Below, piece by piece: positions 17,953 to 26,202 of a DNA stretch of 64,000 nucleotides. The notes beneath the pieces were generated by a model. It made no database searches and was not told where the DNA came from. It saw nothing but the letters and a program-made list of their open reading frames with translations. The position numbers were made by a program, and so were the translations under genes. This stretch comes from JANQIV01 sp050117315 (GTDB taxonomy: Bacteria > Bacteroidota > Ignavibacteria > Ignavibacteriales > Melioribacteraceae): positions 1 through 64,000 of the forward strand of contig JASFMY010000014.1 of the NCBI GenBank assembly GCA_050117315.1. The letters run 5' to 3'. Position 1 is the first letter of the stretch. Every line of letters begins with the position of its first letter.

Positions 17953-18930
17953 TTATAAAAGATGGTTGATTATATCAACAGAATATATTCCCTCTGCTTC
18001 CGCATTAAAATTTGGAATTATTCTATGGCGAAGTACGGGAACTAAAACGCTCTTTACATCATCAATATTGGGAGTATACCTGCCTTCAATAATTGCTTTG
18101 GTTTTTGCCGCTAAGACTAAAAATTGTGAAGCTCTGGGTCCTGCACCCCATGTAACATGTTCTTTTATAAATTTACCAACAGTCGGGTTTGAAGGCCTTG
18201 TAGAATCAACCAGTTTAACGGTAAATTCAATAACGTTATCCGCAACCGGCACTTTTCTTACAAGGTTTTGAAAATCTATGATTTCGTTTGAGTGAAGTAC
18301 AACGGATAAATTCGGGTTATAATCACTTGTAGTGGATTTTATAATTTCCACCTCGTCTTCGTAGCCTGGATAATCCAGCCAAAGGTTAAACATAAACCTG
18401 TCAAGCTGAGCTTCGGGCAAAGGGTATGTGCCTTCCTGTTCAATAGGGTTTTGAGTTGCCAAAACAAAAAAAGGTTCCTCAAGTTTGTAAGTAACACCCG
18501 CTGCCGTTACCCTATGCTCCTGCATCGCTTCCAATAAAGCCGCTTGAGTTTTGGGCGGAGTTCTGTTTATTTCATCAGCTAAAATTATATTTGCAAAAAT
18601 TGGTCCTTTTATAAATCTAAAGGCTCTTTGTTTTGTGGATTGCTCTTCTTCAATTATTTCAGTTCCGGTAATATCACCCGGCATAAGGTCAGGGGTAAAC
18701 TGGATTCTGTTAAACTTGAGGTCCAAAACTTGTGATAAAGTTTTAATAAGCAGTGTTTTTGCCAGACCGGGAACTCCGACGAGTAAACAGTGACCTTTTG
18801 AGAAAAGGCTTATCAGCAAGTTATCTATTGTTTCATGCTGGCCAATTATTATTTTTCCTATTTCACTCTTTATTTCAGAGACTTTGGAATTCAGCTTTTC
18901 AACAAGTGCCGCATCACTATTATAATTCAA
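17953..18930 (-). CDS. MoxR-family AAA+ ATPase
   Basis: A 325-residue AAA+ protein. Walker A is GVPGLAKT near residue 58, Walker B ILADEINRTPPKTQAALLEA, and sensor 1 is in ATQNPIEQEGTYPLPEAQLDRF. These are hallmark MoxR sequences. MoxR proteins act as chaperones, usually with DUF58 and VWA-domain partners encoded beside them. Here neither partner follows; the next gene is CapA-like. The start is TTG at 18930 with AAGGA six bases upstream. It lies nine bases after the PPIase gene, in the same apparent operon. Confidence 0.9.
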   Translation of the reverse strand: MNYNSDAALVEKLNSKVSEIKSEIGKIIIGQHETIDNLLISLFSKGHCLLVGVPGLAKTLLIKTLSQVLDLKFNRIQFTPDLMPGDITGTEIIEEEQSTKQRAFRFIKGPIFANIILADEINRTPPKTQAALLEAMQEHRVTAAGVTYKLEEPFFVLATQNPIEQEGTYPLPEAQLDRFMFNLWLDYPGYEDEVEIIKSTTSDYNPNLSVVLHSNEIIDFQNLVRKVPVADNVIEFTVKLVDSTRPSNPTVGKFIKEHVTWGAGPRASQFLVLAAKTKAIIEGRYTPNIDDVKSVLVPVLRHRIIPNFNAEAEGIYSVDIINHLL

Positions 18931-18939
18931 AATTTTTCC

Positions 18940-20211
18940 TTAAAGTCTTATTTCCCAATAAATATTTTCTTTTAATTTATTAAGCCACTCGGCATAGAGT
19001 TTTTGCTTTTTATTAAAAATAGCAATCTGCTTTAATTCGTCCATATCATTTTCAATTGTTGGTTTATGTTCCGGTGTTCTTGATCTGAGCAAAACTATGT
19101 GGAAACCGTAAGTAGAGTTATCAATATCAAGCCTTTTGGGGAAACTGATTTCACCTTCATCAAGCTTATAGACGGTTTCCAACAATGACTTGTCAAGCTG
19201 ACCAACTTCAAACTTACCAAGATCTCCGCCGAATTTGGCGCTCTCATCGTCGTCACTATATTTTTGTGCATAATATTCAAAAGTATTTTCATTGTTTATG
19301 ATACTGTCTCTAATGCTGCCCAGAAATTCTATAGCATTTAGATCGGCATCATCATCTATTGTGGGTTTAATCAAAATATGCCTTGTATGAATCGACTCGC
19401 CCCTTCTATCTAAAAGCTGAATAATATGATAACCAACGGGTGATTCAACTAATTTCGAGATCTCATTTTCTGCCAGGGCAAAAGCTGCCGATTCAAATTC
19501 ACTATAGAATGCACCTCTTTTAACATAACCAAGGTCACCGCCTACTGATTTGCTGCCGGGGTCCATGGAGTATTCTTTTGCAAGTTCCGCAAAATCTGCT
19601 CCTTTTTTTATTGAATCAAGAAGAGTCTGTGCAAAAGCCCTGGCTTCTTCTTTTATTTTATCCGACGCAACGGGGTTTATAAATATATGGGAGATTTCAA
19701 ATCTTTCCGGGATCAAACCGATTGAATCTTTATACGTTTTATAAAATTCTCTTACTTCTCTTTCCGTAACTTGGATATCATCAAAGTTTTTTTGCTGAAC
19801 TTTTTGAACCATCAGGTTTTTCTTAACATCATCTCTTAATTCCCTTCTTATTCTTTCCATGCTCATACCGTAAATTTCTTCAACCTTTTCCCTGGATCCG
19901 TACTGCTGGGTAAAATAATTAAGCTGATAATCCAACTGGTTGGTTACTTCGTCATCCGAAACAGTTATCGAATCAATTTCAGCTTGAGCAAATAATAACT
20001 TCTCTGCAATAAGTTCATCTAAAATTGCTTTCTTTAGTTTGTCATCGTTAGGGTTAAGGTTTCTCTGCGCAGCCATTGCAGCTACTCTATATTCAAGTTC
20101 TGATTTTAATATAATTTCATTATCAACTACTGCAACAATTTTATCCAGAACCTCTTGAGAATTAATAACACTCATCATTAAAAAGAAAAAATAAACAACG
20201 TACTTTTTCAT
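18940..20211 (-). CDS. SurA-like periplasmic peptidyl-prolyl isomerase
   Basis: A 423-residue protein with a signal peptide (YVVYFFFLMMSVINS). It then follows SurA layout: an N-terminal chaperone region beginning DKIVAVVDNEIILKSELEYR, a first parvulin domain at about residues 175-275 (FEISHIFI, SMDPGSKSVGGDLGYVKRG, VGYHIIQL), a second near 280-385 (HTRHILIKP, GGDLGKF, YGFHIVLL) and a C-terminal helix. It would chaperone outer membrane proteins through the periplasm. It is the last of three consecutive PPIase-type genes and leads into moxR. Confidence 0.85.
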   Translation of the reverse strand: MKKYVVYFFFLMMSVINSQEVLDKIVAVVDNEIILKSELEYRVAAMAAQRNLNPNDDKLKKAILDELIAEKLLFAQAEIDSITVSDDEVTNQLDYQLNYFTQQYGSREKVEEIYGMSMERIRRELRDDVKKNLMVQKVQQKNFDDIQVTEREVREFYKTYKDSIGLIPERFEISHIFINPVASDKIKEEARAFAQTLLDSIKKGADFAELAKEYSMDPGSKSVGGDLGYVKRGAFYSEFESAAFALAENEISKLVESPVGYHIIQLLDRRGESIHTRHILIKPTIDDDADLNAIEFLGSIRDSIINNENTFEYYAQKYSDDDESAKFGGDLGKFEVGQLDKSLLETVYKLDEGEISFPKRLDIDNSTYGFHIVLLRSRTPEHKPTIENDMDELKQIAIFNKKQKLYAEWLNKLKENIYWEIRL

Positions 20212-20219
20212 TATTAATC

Positions 20220-21050
20220 CTATTTTATTTCCACATCGTATTTAGAATAAAGATTATCTAAGTATTCCTGAAATAATTCATGCTTTTTTTCTCTCAAATA
20301 TCTTTCAATAACAATATTTTCAACATATTCAAAAGAAGGAATTTCTTTTTTGTAAAATTTGTCAACTACTTGAACAACGACAAATCTGCCCGGTTCCTCT
20401 TCCAAAACAATACCTATTTCGTCCTTAGCCTGGTTTTTAATTACACGCAATCTTTTTATCGGTTGAATTTCATAGTTATAATAGAGAGTCTTAGTTTGGA
20501 TTTCAGTCAGGCTGCTTTCTTTTTCGAATAACGACGCAGCATAATTCCAATTGGATTTTAAAGTTTCCTTTCTAAAATCAAATGCTTTTGCCTGCTCTGT
20601 AAAAACCGCAATATTTAACGAATACGCGTCATCTTTCAATATATAATCTTTTTTATTTTCCCAAAAATAATTTTCAATATCATAATTCCCATAATCTATA
20701 GGAGTATTGTTTATTACCCTGTTCAATAAATACGCTACTGCTATTTCTTTCTTAGCAAGTTCAACTAGATTCCTGTAATCACTATTTTTATCAAAATCCA
20801 ACTCAACTGCCTGCTGAAAAAGTATTTCCGATTCAACCCATTCTCGTATAATTTCTTCTTGAAATTTATTTTTGTATTTGTTATCGAACATCAATGAATC
20901 CAACCTTGATTCCGTTAATACAACCTTATTAACACGTGCTACATATTCTTCTTTAGTTTCTTTCTTTCCGCAGCCAACCAAGATTAACAAAAGAAAAACA
21001 AAGAGTAAACTATTCCTTTTCTCCTTTAAATGCTTTTGATAACTCTTCAT
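20220..21050 (-). CDS. SurA-N-like lipoprotein without a parvulin domain
   Basis: About 276 residues with a lipoprotein signal (NSLLFVFLLLILVGC). The mature region (EYVARVNKVVLTESRLDSLM and REWVESEILFQQAVELDFD) resembles the N-terminal chaperone region of SurA/PpiC proteins, and FVVVQVVDKFYKKEIPSFEYVE resembles the C-terminal edge of a parvulin domain. The isomerase core looks missing or degenerate, so a chaperone-only role is inferred. The ATG at 21050 overlaps the upstream PPIase gene by 41 bases and has no strong ribosome site, which suggests coupling. Confidence 0.65.
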   Translation of the reverse strand: MKSYQKHLKEKRNSLLFVFLLLILVGCGKKETKEEYVARVNKVVLTESRLDSLMFDNKYKNKFQEEIIREWVESEILFQQAVELDFDKNSDYRNLVELAKKEIAVAYLLNRVINNTPIDYGNYDIENYFWENKKDYILKDDAYSLNIAVFTEQAKAFDFRKETLKSNWNYAASLFEKESSLTEIQTKTLYYNYEIQPIKRLRVIKNQAKDEIGIVLEEEPGRFVVVQVVDKFYKKEIPSFEYVENIVIERYLREKKHELFQEYLDNLYSKYDVEIK

Positions 21051-22992
21051 ATTTTTGAGTAGGTTTATATATTTCATTCAATTTATCTAAATACTCTTCC
21101 TCAAACTTTTTGCTTTCTGCTTCCTGCAGTTCGCCTGTAACTTGAGGTTGAGCTTCCTCGAACGTTTTAATACAGACAGGAATTTTTTCATTCAGTTTTA
21201 CAATCGACCATCCGCCGGAGACTTCAAATGGTTCGGAATAATCACCGGGTTTTTCCAACGCGTTAGCTTTTTTTGCGAGCTCGTTGGAACCAACCTCCAT
21301 TGTATTATATCTGCCTGCAGTTTTCTTGTAGTTTTTACGTTGGGTATATTTTGCAGCCACCGAATCAAAAGGTTCCCCTGCCTGCAATAAAGCATAGTAT
21401 TTATTTATCACCGAATCTTTTCGGGTAAAAATTTCACTGAAGTTCACTCTATCATTCCATGTATATTTTTCTTTATTTTCTTCCCAATATTTATAGATTT
21501 TCACACTATCCAATTTTATTTTATTCCAAACTTCTTCTTCCTGGATTTTAAATATGTAAATGCCGTTTTTGTATTCATCCATTAAGTTTTTAAATGACGA
21601 ATCTGTTTTTTCCAGATCATCAACTTTTTTGTCGATTAACATATCATCACTAAATTGTTCAGAAGCTCTTTTAAGTATATTCTCATTAATAAAATTATTC
21701 TTAAACTTACTGTCATCTTTTAGTTCCGAAACAATGTCGTCCATAAAATAAGATTTTCCTGCTACTGTCAGTACAACAGTGTCTTTTACTAATTCCGACA
21801 GTTCATCATTCCAATATCCATCGTTAAATTTGGCAGAATCATTATTCTCAGAAATAAATTTTATTGCGCTTTCGTTAAGGCTACATTTGTAATCCTTCTT
21901 TAAGCTGTCAACGAACTCTTGATACTTCAGGTTATAGAACTTCTCTTTAAATAATTTGTCTATATTTGATTTTTCTTCCTCGAAAGTAGGGTACGGTTTT
22001 TCATCAGTTACTTTAATTATGTGATAACCAAAACGGGTTTTAACCGATTCCGAAATCTCACCGACCTTTGTATTAAAGGCTACTTCATCAAATTTGAGTA
22101 CCATCCTTCTCCTGCCAAAAAAACCTAAATCACCGCCTTTATCTTTGTTTGAATTATCATCTGAATATTCTTCTGCTAATTTGGAAAAATCCTCTCCATC
22201 TGCAATCTTACCAAGTACTTCCTCGATCTTCTTCTTTGATGCTGCAGTATCCAACTGGTCTTCATCATTCATAATCCTGCATAGAATATGGCTTGCTTTA
22301 ATTTGGTGTCTTACCGGCTTTTTTTCTGTAACTTTAATTATATGGTAACCAAATCTTGTTTTAACAACTTCAGGATATACTTTACCTACTTCACAATCGT
22401 AAGCAGCAAAGTCGAATGAAGGTACAGTCTGTCCAACCTGGATGTAATATATATCGCCCCCCTTTTTACTAGAATAAAAGTCTTGCGAATGTTGTTTAGC
22501 CAGTTCTTCAAAACTTTCACCGGTATTTATTTTTTCTAAAAGCTCTTCGGCTTTTTTCTTTGCCCCTTCTTCGCCGGAAGAATCCGGTCTAATCATAATG
22601 TGGCTTACGCGCATTTCATATTTTCTCTTTTCATAGAGTTCTTTTTTTCCGGGTATATTAATTTCTTTTTCAATAATAAAACTTTTCCCAACATTGGACT
22701 TATAAGTATTGTATTCATCTATAATTTCCTCATCAGCAGACAAACCTCTAACCTCTGCATTTCTTAATTTCATTTTAAAGTTAAGATATAAGTCAAGAAA
22801 GTTTTTGTAGTCGTCTAATGTTGATTGCGTTGCCTGCTCAACGCCTCCTACACTCTTTGAATATGCTTTCTCAAATTCGTCAAGGGTGACATATCTGTTG
22901 CCGTATTCGGCTACTACCGTCTTACTAATATCACTTGAACACGAGTAAAACATTACAACAGCAGCTAAGAAAATTGTTAAACGAATAATCAT
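21010..22992 (-). CDS. Two-domain PpiC/parvulin peptidyl-prolyl isomerase lipoprotein
   Basis: About 660 residues. The ATG at 22992 with GGAGG ten bases upstream gives a clean lipoprotein signal (LTIFLAAVVMFYSC); the frame opens 29 codons earlier, inside the methyltransferase gene. Two parvulin domains follow in tandem (MRVSHIMIRPDSS...GGDIYYIQ...FGYHIIKVTEKKP, then IKASHILCRI...GGDLGFFGRRR...FGYHIIKVTDEKP). The ~300-residue C-terminal region includes a third, weaker PPIase-like segment (VNFSEIFTRKDS). It would act in the periplasm on outer-membrane protein folding. Confidence 0.83.
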   Translation of the reverse strand: MIIRLTIFLAAVVMFYSCSSDISKTVVAEYGNRYVTLDEFEKAYSKSVGGVEQATQSTLDDYKNFLDLYLNFKMKLRNAEVRGLSADEEIIDEYNTYKSNVGKSFIIEKEINIPGKKELYEKRKYEMRVSHIMIRPDSSGEEGAKKKAEELLEKINTGESFEELAKQHSQDFYSSKKGGDIYYIQVGQTVPSFDFAAYDCEVGKVYPEVVKTRFGYHIIKVTEKKPVRHQIKASHILCRIMNDEDQLDTAASKKKIEEVLGKIADGEDFSKLAEEYSDDNSNKDKGGDLGFFGRRRMVLKFDEVAFNTKVGEISESVKTRFGYHIIKVTDEKPYPTFEEEKSNIDKLFKEKFYNLKYQEFVDSLKKDYKCSLNESAIKFISENNDSAKFNDGYWNDELSELVKDTVVLTVAGKSYFMDDIVSELKDDSKFKNNFINENILKRASEQFSDDMLIDKKVDDLEKTDSSFKNLMDEYKNGIYIFKIQEEEVWNKIKLDSVKIYKYWEENKEKYTWNDRVNFSEIFTRKDSVINKYYALLQAGEPFDSVAAKYTQRKNYKKTAGRYNTMEVGSNELAKKANALEKPGDYSEPFEVSGGWSIVKLNEKIPVCIKTFEEAQPQVTGELQEAESKKFEEEYLDKLNEIYKPTQKYEELSKAFKGEKE

Positions 22993-23017
22993 TTTGATGA
23001 TTCCTCCATACAATAAA

Positions 23018-23965
23018 TTATTTTCGACCGTTATTAAAATATTGAAATGTATTTCTTTCCCAAAAGACTTTACCGTCATATCCTTGTATACATTTTTCCT
23101 TCTCGGCTAATTCAATCCTTTTCTGCGCAAGACATGCAAATACTTTATCCAGTTCAATTCCAACAAAATTTCTTTTTAATTTTTTTGCCGCAACCATTGT
23201 TGATCCGGAACCTGCAAATGGATCAAACACCATCTGGTTTTTATTTGAAGATGCAAGAATAATTTTTGCCATGAGTTTTTCCGATTTCTGCGTTGGATGA
23301 AAAGTGTTTTCCTTCATTGACCAAAACGGCACTGAAATATCATTCCAGATATTTGAAGGAAACGTTAACCTGAAACCGTATTCGCCAACCATATTCCAGT
23401 CTTTCGGGTCCCCGTTATCATTCCTGTATGGTGCAATCACTTTTCTCTTTAATTTCACGTCATCAACATTAAAAACGTATTCATCCGACATAGTAGCAAA
23501 CCAAATATCTTCGGAATTATTTTTCCAGTTTGTTTTGGCTCCTCTTCCTTTTTCTCTTTCCCAGGTAATTCTATTTCTTACTTTAAAATGTTTATCCAAA
23601 ATAAAATGTATTGACGTAGAAGATTTCCAATCTCCGCAAAAATAAATTGATGCATTTGGTTTTAAAATTCTCTTTAACTTTATTACAAATGATTCAATCC
23701 ACTTTGAATATTCTTCAATCGATTTTTCTTTAAAAGAATTCGAATTAAAAGATTTACTCAAATTATAAGGCGGATCAATAAACAACAGATCAACAAATCT
23801 TCTCGGTAAAAAATCTACCGCTTCAAAAAGGTCCTGGTTTATTATCTTATTTTTAATATCTTTTACTCTTACTTTGGATGTCAAGTTCAACACCAGTTTT
23901 GAGTAATTTTCAATTTCCTGCTCAGAGATCTCCAAAGTACGGTTTTTGGGAGCTTTTACTTTCAA
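23018..23965 (-). CDS. DNA methyltransferase, beta-class adenine-specific type
   Basis: A 315-residue DNA methyltransferase. The catalytic motif IV DPPY is at 64-67, and the SAM motif I (DPFAGSGST) comes late, near residue 250; this motif order defines the beta class, most of which are N6-adenine enzymes. HPTQKSEKL precedes motif I, as usual. No restriction endonuclease or specificity subunit is beside it, so it looks like an orphan enzyme. The target sequence cannot be read from the protein. The start is TTG at 23965. It lies between metG and the PPIase genes with short gaps. Confidence 0.85.
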   Translation of the reverse strand: MKVKAPKNRTLEISEQEIENYSKLVLNLTSKVRVKDIKNKIINQDLFEAVDFLPRRFVDLLFIDPPYNLSKSFNSNSFKEKSIEEYSKWIESFVIKLKRILKPNASIYFCGDWKSSTSIHFILDKHFKVRNRITWEREKGRGAKTNWKNNSEDIWFATMSDEYVFNVDDVKLKRKVIAPYRNDNGDPKDWNMVGEYGFRLTFPSNIWNDISVPFWSMKENTFHPTQKSEKLMAKIILASSNKNQMVFDPFAGSGSTMVAAKKLKRNFVGIELDKVFACLAQKRIELAEKEKCIQGYDGKVFWERNTFQYFNNGRK

Positions 23966-23981
23966 GCCAAAATTTCCAAAA

Positions 23982-26027
23982 TTATTTTACACTCGTTCCA
24001 GACTTCACATTTCCGGCAATCTCCAAAACATTAAGATTCCCGCTGTCGTCTTCTACAGCGAGTAGCATTCCCTGCGATTCTACACCAAATAATTTTACCG
24101 GTTTCAAATTAAATACTATAATAATTTTTTTTCCAATTATTTCTTCAGGTTTATAACTTTTCGCAATTCCGGCAACAACCTGTCTTTTTTCATCACCGAT
24201 TTTTACCTGCAATTTTAAGAGTTTATTACTTTTAGGTATATTCTCAGCATCAATTATTTCAGCTACCCTTAACTGGACTTTTGTAAAATCTTCGTATGAA
24301 ATCAGTTTTACTTCTTCTTTGGTTTCCGGTTGTTCTTCCAGAACTCCCAATTTATTTATTTGCTTTTCTATTATGTCATCTTCAATTTTCGAAAAAAGTA
24401 TTTCCGCCTTATTTAATTGGTGTCCGTCAGGCAGATTACTATCACCTGCGTAATCCCATTTTACCTGTTGGGCATTTAGCATATTAAATATTCTTTTTGA
24501 GGTAAAAGGGATAACCGGTTCAAACACTTCAGCCAAAGTGAAAATAGTCTGAAGACAAATGTTAATTGTTGTGCCGCACTGTTCTTTATTGTTTTTTATC
24601 GTAACCCAGGGCTGCGAGTCGTTAAAATATTTGTTGCCTGCCCTTGCAAGATTCATCATTTCAAGAACGGCATCTTTGATTTTGTATTTATCTAAGTAAC
24701 TGCCGATTTTCACCGGAAATTCTTTTAAGGCTTTAAATTGTCCGTTGTCAATTTCATCAAGTTTTCCGCATGACGGCACTTTGGCTTCAAAATGTTTATG
24801 AGCAAAAATAAATGTTCGGTTTAAAAAGTTTCCGAGAATATCGGCAAGTTCATTGTTGTTCCTGCTTTGAAATTCTTTCCAGTAAAAGTCTGTGTCTTTA
24901 TTTTCAGGTAAATTTGCTGCCAAAGTATAACGCAACGGGTCCGCAGGAAATAATTTTAAAAAGTCTATTCCGTCGATTCCCCATCCCCTTGACTTGGAGA
25001 ATTTCTTTCCTTCAAAATTTAGGAACTCATTTGCAGGCACATTCTGCGGGAGCAGATATTTTGTATTGTTAAAATCGTTCCATGCCATAAGAATTGCGGG
25101 GAAAATAATAGTATGGAATACAACATTGTCTTTCCCGATAAATGCAACATATTTTGTAGTTACATCCTGCCAGTATTTTTTCCAGAGATCAGGGGCATTC
25201 TTTTTTTCTGATAATTCTTTTGTTGCTGAAATATACCCGAGAACAGCTTCAAACCAAACGTAGATAACTTTATTTTCAAATCCTTCAACAGGGACACTCA
25301 CTCCCCAGTCTAAATCGCGGGTAATAGCCCTGTCTTTTAGACCATCGTTAAACCAGCTTTTACAGTACTGCAAAATATTTTCTTTCCAGCCATACTGTGC
25401 GTTCATTTGGTCTACATATTTTTCAAGTCTTTCCTGGAATTTACCTAGCGGAAAATATAAATGGGAAGTTTCTTTTAACACAGGTTCTTCACCCGAAATT
25501 TTACTTTTCGGATTTCTTAGTTCGGAGGGGTCATAAAGAGTGCCGCAATTTTCGCATTCATCGCTTCTTGCTTCTTCGAATCCGCAATTGGGACAAGTAC
25601 CTTCCACATATCTGTCCGGTAGAAACATCTTTGCTTTTTTATCATAATATTGCTTAGATTTTTTCTCCTTTAGCAATCCGTTGTCATAAAAGCACTTTAA
25701 GAATTCTTTTGCCGTTTCATGGTGAATCGGCAGGCTTGTCCGTGAATAAATATCGAACGACATTCCAAACTTTTCAAAGGTTTCTTTATTAATATAGTGG
25801 AAACGGTCAATAATTTCTTTGGGCGTAACTTTTTCTTTGTCTGCACTTATTGTAATCGGGACACCGTGTTCATCGGAACCGCAAATGTATTGAATATCTG
25901 CGCCTGTTAATCTTTTATATCGCACATAAATATCCCCCGGCAGGTATGCACCGCTTAAATGACCTAGGTGTATATTACCGTTTGCATATGGTAAAGCTGA
26001 TGTTACAATTAATTTCTCTTGACTCAC
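23982..26027 (-). CDS. metG: Methionyl-tRNA synthetase
   Basis: About 681 residues; charges tRNA-Met. The HIGH motif reads HLGHL near residue 22, and the KMSKS loop reads KFSKSRG near 350. A zinc knuckle CPNCGFEEARSDECENCG marks the MetG1 type. The C-terminal ~110 residues are a Trbp111/EMAP-like tRNA-binding domain (FTKVQLRVAEIIDAENIPKS), typical of dimeric bacterial enzymes. The frame allows TTG at 26033, but GTG at 26027 has AGG eight bases upstream and fits better. Essential housekeeping gene. Confidence 0.95.
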   Translation of the reverse strand: MSQEKLIVTSALPYANGNIHLGHLSGAYLPGDIYVRYKRLTGADIQYICGSDEHGVPITISADKEKVTPKEIIDRFHYINKETFEKFGMSFDIYSRTSLPIHHETAKEFLKCFYDNGLLKEKKSKQYYDKKAKMFLPDRYVEGTCPNCGFEEARSDECENCGTLYDPSELRNPKSKISGEEPVLKETSHLYFPLGKFQERLEKYVDQMNAQYGWKENILQYCKSWFNDGLKDRAITRDLDWGVSVPVEGFENKVIYVWFEAVLGYISATKELSEKKNAPDLWKKYWQDVTTKYVAFIGKDNVVFHTIIFPAILMAWNDFNNTKYLLPQNVPANEFLNFEGKKFSKSRGWGIDGIDFLKLFPADPLRYTLAANLPENKDTDFYWKEFQSRNNNELADILGNFLNRTFIFAHKHFEAKVPSCGKLDEIDNGQFKALKEFPVKIGSYLDKYKIKDAVLEMMNLARAGNKYFNDSQPWVTIKNNKEQCGTTINICLQTIFTLAEVFEPVIPFTSKRIFNMLNAQQVKWDYAGDSNLPDGHQLNKAEILFSKIEDDIIEKQINKLGVLEEQPETKEEVKLISYEDFTKVQLRVAEIIDAENIPKSNKLLKLQVKIGDEKRQVVAGIAKSYKPEEIIGKKIIIVFNLKPVKLFGVESQGMLLAVEDDSGNLNVLEIAGNVKSGTSVK

Positions 26028-26136
26028 AATCAATACCTAATACCAGTTCTAATTTAAACAAGTTATAAATATAGTAAAAATAGGATTATATTTTCTGAAA
26101 TAAAAAAACACTGGGGGTGTTTTGTTAAAAAAAACT

Positions 26137-26196
26137 CACCAAAGAGACACAGAACACACAAAGTAAAAAAGCTTTGTGTTACTGTGCCTCGTGGTG
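26137..26196. repeat. Imperfect 60-bp intergenic hairpin repeat
   Basis: CACCA...ACACAAAG on the left pairs with CTTTGTGTT...GTGGTG on the right, giving arms of about 25 bases with a few mismatches around a short A-rich loop. The wording (CACAGAACACAC/CTTTGTGTTACTGTG) is typical of dispersed intergenic repeats. It sits immediately after the hppA stop and could also end that transcript, but no T-run follows on the minus strand. Confidence 0.5.
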
Positions 26197-26202
26197 AAAC
26201 GG

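Noticed and set aside
23018..23965. Restriction-modification system
   Set aside because: No endonuclease-like gene flanks the methyltransferase; the neighbours are metG and a PPIase.
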